A DNA stretch of 64,000 bases from positions 635,814,585 to 635,878,584 of the forward strand of contig OX422210.1 in the NCBI GenBank assembly GCA_949130495.1, in the 5' to 3' direction. Position numbers and translations under genes: made by a program. The DNA is from Sambucus nigra (lineage: Eukaryota; Streptophyta; Magnoliopsida; Dipsacales; Adoxaceae). Positions 1 to 10,706 of this stretch are shown piece after piece. The notes under the pieces are model-generated. The model was not told the DNA's origin. It was given only the letters and a program-made list of their open reading frames with translations, and did no database searches. Numbering within the stretch: position 1 is the stretch's first letter; each line of letters begins with the position of its first letter.

Positions 1-49
1 TTCCCTTTCTCCCTCTTCCTTAGATTCAAACTTTCCCCTTGTCGTATCC

Positions 50-611
50 ATGGGGAAGAGGAAGATTCCTAACATTTTAGGAGACATATCTGCCAATCCC
101 CCTTCCAAACAAGCTGATGCGGGGGTGAAAAATAAAAATGAGACTAGGAAAAAGCCCCCAAACTATCAAATTGAAGAGAGCCACCTGAAAATAATAAAGA
201 AAGGGATGCCTTCTAAGTTAGCAAAAGGTTCTTCTGCTCTTCCCGACCAACATAAGTTGGTCGATATATCTTCTTTTGCCTTTCCAGTGGTCCTTGGCCC
301 TGGATTGGCAAGAAAACTAATAAAGTCTGCGATTTTGCCAGACCACAAGGGTGTTGCTGCTACATTACCTCGTTCCAAGAGTTCTGACAAGGTTGCACAA
401 ATCCTTGCTCTGGTATATTATTTTTTCCTTATTTAATTTTCTATCTCTTGATTTGTTCTTCATAATACTGACTTTCCTTATTAATCTTGTACAGTTCCTC
501 ATTGACTTCAATAATATGTTGGAGAAAGATGAGGCTTTGAGATCTTCTTCCTTTAGTGAAGCTGAAGAAGCTTTCAATGAGGTGAAAAAGTCATTGCTTA
601 ATTCCCAATAA
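50..611 (+). pseudogene. Antisense two-exon reading frame of the Tat element (5' part)
   Basis: An ATG at 50 opens a basic, Lys/Pro-rich frame that reaches CTG at 410-412. A GT (413) and a pyrimidine-rich stretch ending in AG (494) bound an 82-base candidate intron. Removing it keeps the frame: exon 1 is exactly 121 codons, and the next exon (495-611) continues with an acidic, helical coiled-coil-like segment before a TAA. The frame runs opposite to element A and lies beyond its integrase, where Tat elements are known to carry extra antisense ORFs of uncertain function. Similar coiled-coil coding sequence continues to about 1980, so the TAA at 609-611 is probably a disabling stop. No enzymatic motif is recognised. 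Confidence 0.55.
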
Positions 612-830
612 GCATTGGCTAATGAGAAAAAAAATGGGAGGAGAAGATGAAATCTTCTAAAGAAGCTGCTACAACTTCTTGGGGTCTAGCTGACAAGTTA
701 TAGAAAGACTTAGATGCTGAGAAAGTCTAGTCTGCCGAGCTACAGAAGGACTTGGGTGCTGAGAAGGTGAAGAGGGCTAAGGCTAGAGAGGTTAGTTTCA
801 ATAGAGGCTGGAATAAGGCCTTTGGAATAA

Positions 831-1980
831 GGCCAGAGGTGTAATGATCTTTTTAAAGTTGGTCACTTATCTCTGGCTGATGCCAACCTACTGAAGTTGC
901 TCAAGGAAGGGGTATCCGAACAAGCCAAAGAGGCCTATGTTCAGTTGAAGTGTCTTCTTGATCGGGAAGTAGCCAATAATGTTGCCTACTATGAAATGAT
1001 TGAAGATCTGCAAGAGGAGCATAATGAAACTAGGGCAGTTTTGCATAAAGATTATGAGAATAAATTCCAGGCCCTTAGTGAAGGTTGGGGCTTTGAGAAA
1101 AAGTTAGTAAAATTTGCTTCTCATTTTCTAAGACAAGAATCCCTATTGAAATGTGAAGTGGATAAAGTAAGGGACATTACCAAGCTTCTAGAGGAAGAGA
1201 ATAACAACTTGAGAAATGAACTTGATTCCTTGCAGTCATCCACTGCTGTTGTTGCTACTAAAGATGAGGGTCATTCCTTCGTGGAGGCTAAAAATACAAG
1301 GTTAAGTGAGGAGTTTGAGGCTCTGAGGAAATTGAAACTTGCTTCTTCATAATTTTGATCTAGGGTCAAACCTGGCCGAGGTACTGCAGAGGAAGTCAGG
1401 ACACAATAGGCCCTTGTCAATCAAGATTCATAATTAAAATCTAAAGATCAAGCCATTGCTGAGATGTCCCAAAAGCTACAGGCCTTATCTGAATAACTAT
1501 CCACTCAATCTTGTCTATCACAATCTAAGGATGGAGTGTTGAAGAAACTGCATTCCCAAGTTGATAGATTAACATTTCAATTCCATAAACAACTAAGGGA
1601 AGTCTGGATGAACCGGTATAATGAAGATCTGGGGCATCTTGATGATAATATTCAATATGATAAATGATTTGATAGTAAAGAAAGTGGATCAAAACAGTTT
1701 ATTGTGGAATTGGTATGATCCAGGCCTACTTGAGCTTGATAATCCTCCTTTTAAATTAGATGTCAATTGGATTCCAGTCCATCGCATTCCTCAATGCTTG
1801 ATTTAAAAATACTTGGGAGATTACGAGCTTCATGATGAATTAGAAATCATTTGACCTCCTCATTTTCTTGATCATCCTAGTAGCAGAAACACCAGAATGC
1901 TTCAAGATTTTAATTTCATTAATTCTCCTTATACTTTAGATGATCCTCCTGTTGGAATGGATTCTTTCCAAAGCTAAAGG
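831..1980 (+). pseudogene. Antisense coiled-coil reading frame of the Tat element (3' part, broken)
   Basis: The frame is open from about 831 to 1352 (annotatable from the ATG-less region through Met at 897) and encodes a long Glu/Lys/Leu-rich protein with heptad-like runs such as DLQEEHNETR and LLEEENNNLRNELDSL. Further coiled-coil coding (SQKLQALSE, KKLHSQVDRL) continues through stops to about 1600. An acidic, aromatic-rich tail follows to about 1975. Together with 50-611 this looks like one gene in decay. Coiled-coil proteins of this kind are common as extra antisense ORFs in Tat-type elements. A captured host gene is an alternative. Function unknown. Confidence 0.5.
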
Positions 1981-2739
1981 GAAGCATCCTGCAGAATGAA
2001 GCTTTGTATTTTGTTTTGTTAACAAAGTCATGTAATTAATTTGATTGAATGAAATGGAAATTTGATTAACTTATCTTATGTTGAATGTTATTCCTTTCTT
2101 TATCATTAGTTCTATTGATACACTTTGATTAATTTGAGTATCAATGACCAATGAGTGCAGATGTTATACTATCATACTTAGATTAAAATATAAATTTAGA
2201 GCTAGTTAGATGAATACATTAGTTATTCTAGCATACTTAGATTAAAATCTAAATTTAGAGCTAGCTACCCATGTGTCTCCAAACGTTTTACTAATGCACC
2301 CAAAGATTGGATTTTTGTATTGAATACGAGTGGTGTGACCAGGAGTTTGTGGAATATGTGATTACATTCCTCTTGAGGAATCTTTGCAATGTTCTTCCTA
2401 TACTTTGCCCAGTAAGATAAAGATATTATTTTATCCTTATATTTGTGGACCAAGTTTCTTGAGGATTTAACATCCTGTTAACTTGGACTTCGTGTATTAA
2501 CGATTAAGTTTGTGGTTGCTCCGAGCAACTTATTGCTTCTACCGAGCAACATTCAAGGAAATATTTGTTGAGCAAGCAATAATTTTCTAAACCAAGCAAA
2601 ATCTTAAACTTTTTTAGAGTAGTTCATAGCACTATTACTTCGAAAAAAAATTAACAACAAAAATGGAAAGAACTGGATATTTTATTAATTCGATAAGTTG
2701 ATTTCAAACTTATTACAACATCATTGATAATATTTTCTG
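1981..2739. other. Spacer between antisense frame and integrase
   Basis: No credible coding sequence is seen. The stretch is AT-rich and holds a 59 bp-spaced direct repeat (see 2173-2267). In element A orientation it lies between the end of pol and the 3' end of the antisense gene, so it may contain the antisense transcript's 3' end. Confidence 0.5.
2173..2267. repeat. Short imperfect direct repeat, two copies 59 bp apart
   Basis: A 36 bp block beginning CATACTTAGATTAAAAT and ending GAGCTAG occurs at 2173-2208 and again at 2232-2267 with one or two mismatches. It lies in the spacer between the pol end of element A and its antisense frame. Confidence 0.8.
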
Positions 2740-3745
2740 AGATGCTCTGCATGCCATGGGTTTTTGAATTCTTCACCTTCTAAGGTTTCAATTTGATAGG
2801 TTCCAAGTCAGATCACTATTGAAATATGGTTTGGCCCATGCCAATTATCCTCAAGCTTGTTATTTTTCTGCAGCACTTTCTTTAAAACATAATCTCCCTC
2901 CTTCAAGTTGGTCGACTTCATCCTTTTTTTTGTAAAAATTAGTTGTTCTTTATTGGTAGGATGCATTTCTTAGGGTGGCATATTCTCTTGCTTCTTCCAG
3001 CATATCTAGATCCAATATTATCTTTAAATCATTCATAGGAGAATTAAAATTTAAAACTCTATGGGATGGCAAGCCTAGCTCGGTAGGAATGACAACTTCA
3101 GGCCCAAATGCTAACATATATGGGGATTCTACAGTTGTTGTTCGCGATGTCATTCGGTATGCCCAAAAGACAGAGTGTGGATCGTTTATCCAATTTCCCT
3201 TTGCATCATCAAGACTTGTCTTCAACCCATTCAGCAAGGTTTTATTCGTAACTTCAATTTGTCCATTACTCTGAGGATGTCCTGGAGCTGAATGCAATTT
3301 TTTAACATTGGACTGAGCATAGTAATTTATGAACTCATCATTGTCAAACTGTGTTTTGTGGTCGATAATGAAAGCATAGTGTAGCCCATACCTATAAATG
3401 ATGCTTTTCCATATAAACTGGTAGACCTTTTCATAAGGCATGTCTGTAAAATAATTCACAACTTTAACCAAGTATTTGAATCTTCCTTGGGATGTTGGCA
3501 GTGGACTGACCAAGTCTATACCCCATATGAAAAATGTCCATGGTGAAGTGATTGGAGTGAGAGCAGCTTGTGGAGTTTTATGAATTATGGAGAATCTCTA
3601 ACATTTATCATAAATCTTGGCAAAAGTTGCACAATCTTCTCACATTATTACCCAGTAGTACCCTTAAGTACTGATTCTTTGCAGAAGGGCTCTCCCTTCT
3701 ATGTGAGCTCCACATGATCCTTCATGTACCTCGTAAATTAGGTCT
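2740..3745 (-). pseudogene. Integrase of element A (Tat-type Ty3/gypsy), decayed
   Basis: Read from high to low coordinates, the minus strand gives an HHCC-type zinc-binding region (about 3745-3590; motifs EVHEGSCGAH and CDKC-like). The catalytic core follows (3513-2950; IDLVSPLP, then HKTQFDNDEF, then HPQSNGQIEVTNK). A C-terminal segment with AWAKPYF-like spacing ends near 2740. The core region is open for 187 residues but is flanked by stops. The usual VDYF motif near the start of the core reads VNYF. Integrase inserts the cDNA into the host genome; this copy is not expected to work. Confidence 0.85.
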
Positions 3746-3999
3746 TGGACCTCTGATGGATGCACGCAACGCTATAAATTGACTCTTAGTCCTCTTCTGT
3801 ACAAAACACCTTTATCTAATACATATCGAGCTGCTTTGTATTTCAACTTCTTTGCTTACATGATATTTGTTGGCAGAATTCCTTCTTTAATGTATTCTCT
3901 GATGGGGTCCATCCATGATGGCCCCATATCTACAACAATAAAATTGATCATAAAATCTTCATTTATGCTCCTATTGGCCAAAATCTCAATAGGGAGAGT

Positions 4000-4400
4000 T
4001 CACCAGAGTTTAATTCTAGTAGTAGAGGCTATCCGAGCAAGGGCATCAGCTTGTGCATTTTCTAACCTTAGGATTCTGTTCATTTGAACAACTGGTAATT
4101 TTACAATGACTTCCATCGCCTTGGATAAATACCTAGTTGTCAATTCTCCTTTAGCTACATATAAACCTAATGTTTGGTTTACTACCATCTAGGAGTCATT
4201 ATGTTCCACAACTTTCTCGGCATTTAATGATTAGGCTAAACTTAGGCCTATATTAAGAGCTTCGTACTCTACTTCAATGTTTGAAGCCTGGAATTAAAAA
4301 CATAATGCATACTCAATATCGATACCATCAGGAGTATTAATTATTATACCTGCTCCACTGCCGATTAACCAAGATGATCCATCAACATATAATTTCCATA
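4000..4400 (-). pseudogene. Second (archaeal-type) RNase H domain of element A
   Basis: The minus strand reads WKLYVDGSSW, then GSGAGIIINTPDG, ASNIEVEYEALNIG, NDS and finally ENAQADALARIA. These carry the four acidic positions of the additional RNase H found in Tat elements (Asp of VDGSS, Glu of EYEAL, Asp of NDS, Asp of ADALA). Three in-frame stops interrupt it. Its position between the RT-associated RNase H and integrase is the reason for calling element A Tat-lineage. Confidence 0.85.
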
Positions 4401-4494
4401 TTGGGACGTTGTTGTCGAATGCTTGATCTGTCAAACTCCCATAGTGGAATATTTTTCCCTATGCTTTTTCATACTTCCTGGTCATCTCCTATGT

Positions 4495-5165
4495 TCAAGA
4501 AGAGGTATCCAGTAAGTCTGAAATATCTCCTTTTGAAGAAAGTTCTTCGAGAGCATTCTTGTCAACTTCACTTTCTCTCGATTCTTGTTTTGCAGGCTTA
4601 CTTTGTTGCTCGGGGACCTCAGAGTAAGTGAACTTCGCTATGAAATTTGCCAATGCTTGGTCTTTTAAAGAAGACCTTGGCTCATATATGATATCATACT
4701 CCCCTAATTCCATAGCCCAATATATTAATCTACCATATTTCTCTAGTTTATGCAAAGCCTGCCTTAGAGGCATATCAGTGTAAATTACGATTGTATGGGC
4801 TTAGAAATAGGGTTTAATACGCCTGGATGCTTCAATTAGTGATAAAGCCATTTTTTCCAAATGAGGGTACCTCATTTCTTCTCCTCAAAAAACCTTACTG
4901 GTATAGTAGATGGGTTTTTAAACTCCATTCTATTTTCGGATCAATACAGAACTTACTACCAATTCAGATTTAGCTAAGTACAGGTATAATTTTTCACATG
5001 TGATTGGTGGGGAGAGTAATGGATGTGAACCCAAATACTTTTTCAACTCCACAAATGATTTTTTGCATTCTTCTTTCCATTCAAAACTTTTTTTGAGCAC
5101 CTTGAAGAACGACATGCATCTATCCATAGCTCGGGACACGAATCTGTTCAAGGCTGCCACTTGTC
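4495..5165 (-). pseudogene. RT connection and RNase H region of element A
   Basis: About 5160-4930 encodes the segment after RT (AALNRFVSRAMDRCMSFFKVL, then a KKYL..PLLSPP motif) that leads into RNase H. About 4773-4495 encodes the C-terminal end (LRQALHKLEKYGRLIYWAMEL, then YDIIYEPR). Frameshifts and stops separate the two open stretches. This RNase H would degrade the RNA strand during reverse transcription. The remaining coding resembles Tat elements closely. Confidence 0.75.
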
Positions 5166-5840
5166 CGTCAGTCTTTGCACGTCCTTCTTGTAAGTTGGAG
5201 ATTGCATTTCAATTAATACCTTGATCTTATCTAGATTTTCTTCAATTACCCTTTGATTTACTATGTACCCAAGGAACATTCCCTCTTGCACTCCAAAAAT
5301 AGATTTGGTCAGATTCAGCATCATTTGGTGCTTCTCAAGTTGATAAAAAGTTTAGTTGAGGTTTGCAATGTGATCGGCTGCCTTTTTGCTTTTTGTTAGC
5401 ATATCATTTATGTAGACTTTCATATTCTTGCCTATTTATTCCTCAAACACCTTATTGACCAGCCTTTGATATGTAACACCTACATTTTTTAAACCAAAAG
5501 GCATAATATTATAACAGTATGTTCCTCGGGGAGTGATGAAATAAGTTCTTTACCTATCCTCGGGTTTCATTTTTATCTAGTTATAACCAGAACAAGTATC
5601 TGTAAAGCTGAGTAACTCATGTCCAGATGTTGCATCCACGAGTTGATCTATTCGTGGCAAAGGAAAATGATCCTTTGGGCATGCTTTATTTAAATCTGTG
5701 AAGTTTACACACATTCTCCACTTGTTGTTTTTATTTTTGACCATAACTACATTGGCCAGACTGGGTATTTCACTTTATTAACAAAATCTTCTTTCTGAAG
5801 ATTTTCGACTTCTTCCAATATGGCTTGGTTCTTCTAGGGG
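5166..5840 (-). pseudogene. Reverse transcriptase of element A, catalytic Asp changed
   Basis: Minus-strand motifs in order: SLANVVMVKN, KWRMCVNFTDLNKACPKD, LLSFTDTCSGYN, IMPFGLKNVGVTYQRL, then VYINDMLTKS at about 5418-5389. The last should read Y-x-D-D; the first Asp codon is AAT (Asn), which removes a metal-binding residue. CVNF should be CVDF. In-frame stops also occur. RT copies element RNA into DNA; this copy is inactive. Confidence 0.85.
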
Positions 5841-6238
5841 ATGAACACTCCTCATATTTATTTTTTTGATTTAACTTCTTTGTTTATGTTGAGCTCATGA
5901 CAAAGGAAATTGGGATCTATCCCAAGCATATCTTCATAACTCCAAGAAAATACGCGCCTTCTCTGCTTAAGGAAGCCCATTAGTTCCTATTTAAGAGCAT
6001 GATACAATGTTATTCCTATTTGACTGATGCGCTCTAGTCTGTCATCGTCTAACACAATGCTTTCGGTTGCTTCCATAATATGTCCCTTTACCAGATTTGT
6101 TTCCTCTCTTGGATCTAAGGTTTCAACCTCATTGGGGAGTATCCACTTGGTAGTTAGTGGTTTTCTTATTTATTTCTTCCAAGTCTTCTTGCTCTGCGGA
6201 AGAGTAGTAACATTCCAGATCTACTTTCTGATCACCCT

Positions 6239-6808
6239 TCATAATTCCCACACCAATGTTAATTGGGAATTTAAAGCATTGATGGACAGTGGATGGTACT
6301 TCTTTAGCCCTACTCTTCCCATGTTCATATTATAAGATGAATGGACATTTGTATCCATTATAAAGAAACGGATCTTCTCTGTTCGGCTAGCTGGCCAGGT
6401 ACCTATCATCACCTCCATTTTAATAGTTCCTAAATTAAAGACTTTCTTACCTGCAAAGCCTATTAGTGGTCGATAATAAGGCTCTAATTGACTAAGTTTA
6501 AAATCCAAGTTGCTGAAATAAGGATAGAACATGATATCCGTTGAGCTACCATTATTTACTAATACTCTAGAGACAATTATTTCTTCCTTTCTAACTTCGA
6601 TTACTAATGGATCGTCTTGAGGATACAGTATTACTGAAAGGTCATTTTTAGAGAAACTATTTACTACTTTGTCTTTGTTAACCTTCCTTAGTCGATCTTC
6701 CTCTACAAGATTGATCTTCTGTATATACAATAAAGCTTGTGCCTCATTGAGGTAAGATTTTCGCTCTGCTATATGATCTTCTCCTTCTGTATCTCCACCT
6801 ATAATCAT
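6239..6808 (-). pseudogene. Protease region of element A, copy 1
   Basis: An open stretch of 189 codons holds the aspartic protease motif as VLVNNGSSTDIMFY. The family has an Asp where the first Asn of NNGSS stands, so the catalytic residue is missing. GFAGKKVFNLGTIKMEV is the typical flap and following strand. This copy continues beyond the duplication edge into the linker toward RT (MGRVGLKKYHPLSINALNS). The second copy at 7414-7899 has the same Asp-to-Asn change, so the change predates the duplication. Confidence 0.8.
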
Positions 6809-6972
6809 TTAGAAATCAAAGGAACCAAAATTGATACAGAATACCTCACGTTCTGGTTTTCGGGGTTTTTTTGGGAGATCAGGATCATCATCCTGGTCAT
6901 CTTTATGAGTTCTTTTCTTCTCCTCTCTAGGCTTACTAGGAGATTTTGATCTTCACTGAATTCCTTAGTGTT

Positions 6973-7413
6973 CTAACGATCAATATAATTATTCAACTTT
7001 ATTCTTCGAATGAGAGTTTTAATCTCATTTTTAAGAGTTATGCAACGTTCCGTCGTGTGACCGTGATCCGTATGGAATTTATAGTATTTAGTTTTATCCC
7101 TCTTGGTCGGGGAACTTCTCAACTTATCAGGCCAACGTATACCTTTATTCTGCTTGATTTCCTTTAAAACATGGTGAATTCCCATGGTTAGCATAGTATG
7201 GTCTTTGTACTTATTGAGTCGCTCCAAAATTCCTTTTTGTCTTGATTCCATGTGTTCTCTAGGGTCTTTATGATCTCTCTTATCATTTTTTCATCAACTT
7301 TTTTGCCCGAGCTACGCTTGGCTGCCATTGCTTCCTCGACATTCATGATCTTTGTTGCTTTAGCCATCAATTCTGCCATTATCTTCATAGATCCTTGACA
7401 AGAGTGTAATACA
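6973..7413 (-). pseudogene. gag zinc-knuckle region of element A, copy 1
   Basis: Encodes the C-terminal part of gag: MAELMAKATKIMNVEEAM, then RLNKYKDHTMLTMGIHHVLKE, then the knuckle region KYYKFHTDHGHTTERC. The knuckle has Tyr at the first Cys position of the usual CxFHxDHGHTTExC. This is the downstream unit of a tandem duplication, so it follows a protease sequence instead of preceding it only once. A one-base-class frameshift separates it into two overlapping frames near 7190-7250. Confidence 0.75.
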
Positions 7414-7899
7414 GTTCATATTATAAGATGAATGGACATTTTTATCCATTATAAAGAAATGGATCTTCTCTGTTCGGCTAGCTGGCCAGGTACCTATCAT
7501 CACCTCCATTTTAATAGTTCCCAAATTAAAGACTTTCTTACCTGCAAAGCCTATTAGTGGTCGATAATAAGGCTCTAATTGACTAAGTTTAAAATCCAAG
7601 TTGCTGAAACAAGGATAGAACATGATATCCGCTGAGCTACCATTATTTACTAATACTCTAGAGACAATTATTTCCTCCTTTCTAACTTCGATTACTAATG
7701 GATCGTCTTGAGGATACAGTATTACCGAAAGGTCATTTTTAGAGAAACTAATTACTACTTTGTCTTTGTTAACCTTCCTTAGTCGATCTTCCTCTACAAG
7801 ATTGATCTTCTGTATATACAATAAAGATTGTGCCTCATTGAGGTAAGATTTTCTCTCTCCTATATGATCTTCTCCTTCTGTATCTCCACCTATAATCAT
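7414..7899 (-). pseudogene. Protease region of element A, copy 2 (duplicate)
   Basis: Nearly identical in sequence to 6323-6808, including the inactivating Asn in VNNGSSADIMFY. At 7414 the similarity stops in mid-protease (after SSYNMN) and the reading runs into the gag segment of copy 1, so this copy lacks the protease-RT linker. It is a by-product of the tandem duplication. Confidence 0.8.
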
Positions 7900-8065
7900 T
7901 TAGAAATCAAAGGAACCAAAATTGATACAGAATACCTCACGTTCTGGTTTTCGGTTTTTTTTTTGGGAGATCAGGATCATCATCCTGGTCATCTTTATGA
8001 GTTCTTTTCTTCTCCTCTCTAGGCTTACAAGGAGATTTTGATCTTCACAGAATTCCTTAGTTGTT

Positions 8066-8507
8066 CTAACGATCAATATAATTATTCAACTTTCTTCTTC
8101 GAATGAGAGTTTTAATCTCATTTTTAAGAGTTATGCAACGTTCCGTCGTGTGACCGTGATCCGTATAGAATTTATAGTATTTAGTTTTATCCCTCTTGGT
8201 CGGGGAACTTCTCAACTTATCAGGCCAACGTATACCTTTATTATGCTTGATTTCCTTTAAAACATGGTGAATTCCCATGGTTAGCATAGTATGGTCTTTG
8301 TACTTATTGAATCGCTCCAAAACTCCTTTTTGTCTTGATTCCATGTGTTCTCTAGGGTCTTTATGATCTCTCTTATCCTTTTTTCATCAACTTTTTTGCC
8401 CGAGCTACGCTTGGCCGTCATTGCTTCCTCGGCATTCATGATCTTTGCTTCTTTAGCCATCAATTCTGCCATTATCTTCGTAGATCCTTGAAAAGAGTGT
8501 AATACAG
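8066..8507 (-). pseudogene. gag zinc-knuckle region of element A, copy 2
   Basis: Same content as 6973-7413: MAELMAKEAKIMNAEEAM, FNKYKDHTMLTMGIHHVL and KYYKFYTDHGHTTERC. This copy is contiguous with the N-terminal gag (8507-9604), so it is the one in the original gag context. Confidence 0.75.
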
Positions 8508-9604
8508 TTTTTTGGTGAGCAATCCACTCATGAGGGCAATTGTTGCAGTCTTTTCCTCATAATCTACGACTTCTAGTTTCTCGTTATTAAAACGAGTACT
8601 GTAATCCTTGATGCTCTCTCATTCTCTTTGTCTCACACTAAGTAAGTGTGCCACCCTTTTCACACGCTTTAGTCCAAAGAGAAAGTTGCTAATGAATAGT
8701 TCAGCCAGTTGGTTGAAGCTAAAAATTTAACCCCGAGGAAAACCATTGTACGAGATTTGGGCAGATCTAGTATTGGTCCCAGAAAATGCTCTACACCTCA
8801 TTTCGTCGGGACAACATAAATATTAGCAAGTGCCTGGTATTGTTCTATATGGAGGAATGGATTAATTTTTCCATCATACTTGGGCAATAATACTAGAGCC
8901 TTGAACTTTGCTAGAGTAGAGAAATCCACAATTGATGGAATAAATAGAGATCCTTTTATAAAAATTCTTTGTAGTGGGTTTATTGTCTTCGCCATTTCTC
9001 CTAATCTGTCTTCCAATCTTTGTATAGAGCCTTTCCATGCCTCATTGGCAGCACCTAATTCATGCTTTTCAACTTTATTAGTTAACGAGCTTTCTTCCTG
9101 AAGTCGTTGCTCGGTTCGAGTAGCAGTTCGTCGGGCATTTGATCTAGATTGGGCTATGCTTTCCCTTTGATCAGATGGTCGTCTGGTATTACCAGATCTT
9201 GACCTAGGAACATTTATATTCCCCTTGGGTCCAACGATCGAAGGGATACGCACGACTTAATCTCTCTAAGGCACTTGGCCTCTTTGGAGAATAAAACTGC
9301 ATATGAAAGATTCAAATATCCCGAGTAATAAAGTTATCCTTGGATGGTAGGATACATCTCTTATCAATATCGAATGGCTGCACTGACCACCTCTTGGTGG
9401 GGGTGGTGGCATATTTCCTTGAGCATACAGAGCAGGTGCCCTGGATTGAAGATTCTATGCAAGTTGCTTGATAGTAACTTACATGGCCTCTTGGCCTTTT
9501 GTAAGACTGTCCAGAATCCCGATTAAATCATTTGTAGATGGAGGAGCAGGAGGGGTAGACGGAATACCTTCATTCCTGATAATTGATTCAGGAATTTTAG
9601 CCAT
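8507..9604 (-). pseudogene. gag N-terminal region of element A
   Basis: Starts at ATG 9604 (MAKIPESIIRNEG), about 40 bases after the PBS-like site, as expected for gag. A stop appears after about 45 codons. The longest open stretch is 9253-8798, a charged region (RSRSNARRTATRTEQRL) followed by YDGKINPFLHIEQYQALANIY, the conserved capsid region of Tat-type gag. A further piece reads ESIKDYSTRFNNEKLEV. Gag forms the particle that packages element RNA; this copy is broken. Confidence 0.75.
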
Positions 9605-9642
9605 TTAGATGATTGATTAAGTGAAATCGATTAGAAATATCG

Positions 9643-9660
9643 TTCCCTTAGATGGTCCCA
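9643..9660 (-). promoter_or_regulatory. PBS-like site of element A
   Basis: On the minus strand, TGGGACCATCTAAGGGAA begins 3 bases after the LTR end. It resembles the TGGCGCCGTCTGTGGGAA-type leader of many plant gypsy elements with several substitutions. It marks the LTR/internal boundary. Confidence 0.6.
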
Positions 9661-9663
9661 ATT

Positions 9664-10160
9664 TGTTGACGCAAAAAACTATATTAGGATAATTAATTGA
9701 TCACAGATAAATATAAATAAGAGACAAGAGAATCTCAGATAAATAGAAGTAGGAGACAAGATATTTTTAAAGTGGTTCTGCTTGAGGGAAGAGCCTACGT
9801 CCACTATTTTTTATTGCCATTGGATTGTTCAATTGCCTCTCTTTTTATTGTCTCTTAGATGTAGGGTTTATAATGTATTTATAGCCCCCAGGGGGTGTAC
9901 AAGAGATGTAATATCAAGAGATAGAATGTCTTTATATCATAGACATTTATATATGTACAATATATAATGTACACAAACTTTTGGTGTCTGCCTGTCATCA
10001 TTGGTAGGCATTCCTAACGTTGGTCAGCATTCTTGATGTTAATTGACATTCATGGTATTAGTCATTATTCCATCCTTGATGACTAGGATTAATCTCCTAC
10101 TGTATAACACATGACAGTATCTAGATGGTCCACGCAGATGGATAATTTTTGGTATCAACA
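9664..10160 (-). repeat. 5' LTR of element A (497 bp)
   Basis: On the minus strand it starts TGTTGATACC and ends GCGTCAACA, giving a TGTTGA/TCAACA terminal inverted repeat. It is directly followed by the PBS-like site and gag. A T-rich region with TATA-like sequence (plus strand 9880-9890) lies inside. The partner LTR is not in the window. Just outside, the minus strand reads TTTTTTTGGGGGA, which looks like a PPT. Confidence 0.75.
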
Positions 10161-10638
10161 TCCCCCAAAAAAACCCAACTTACATATATATTTTAAGTGA
10201 TTATAAAGAAAAGAGAAAATAAAAAAAGGAAAAAAATTCCACATATCTACTATGATTGGTTAACCGCGTTTCTTTGACCGGTTGATCACTGGTCCTGAAT
10301 AATACCCATTGCCTTCCTTCATAGGCAAAACTTGATTGGCCAATCGACCGGTTGATCGGTGCTTTGTTTTTCAAGACACTTTATTCTACAAAGGGAGAAA
10401 TGTTGTGTTTACGAAAATGGATTTGACTTGATCATTTGAACTTGAAACGATGCGCCATTTATAGCCACATGAAGTTAACTTAATGAACTACACTTCCATA
10501 TAGTTCCTCTCTCTGGATCAAGAAGTATAAAATTATAAACATGCCCTCAAAGTAGCAATAAATGATGGAACCTTCCCAAACTGCAACTAATATCTCCATT
10601 TAGGTTCCAATACCTATAAAAACGTAGATAAACCTTGC

Positions 10639-10706
<68 letters not shown>

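Larger units (their letters stand above)
6323..8507. repeat. 1.09 kb tandem duplication (gag zinc knuckle plus protease) inside element A
   Basis: 6323-7413 and 7414-8507 align almost base for base at an offset of about 1091-1093, differing by scattered substitutions and a few single-base indels. The left edge of each copy starts GTTCATATTATAAGATG; the right edge of each copy is the AGAGTGTAATACAG sequence. The unit covers the end of gag and most of the protease. Confidence 0.9.
1..10160 (-). mobile_element. Element A: Tat-lineage Ty3/gypsy LTR retrotransposon, cut by the left window edge
   Basis: On the minus strand the order is LTR, PBS, gag, protease, RT, RNase H, a second RNase H, integrase, then an antisense reading frame. 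The extra RNase H between the RT-linked RNase H and integrase is the established hallmark of the Tat clade of plant Ty3/gypsy elements. No second LTR is seen between pol and base 1, so the 3' LTR should lie left of the window. Every pol domain carries stops or frameshifts, and several conserved Asp codons have become Asn, so this copy is dead. It also carries an internal 1.09 kb tandem duplication. Seen: domain order and motifs. Inferred: clade and missing 3' LTR. Confidence 0.85.
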
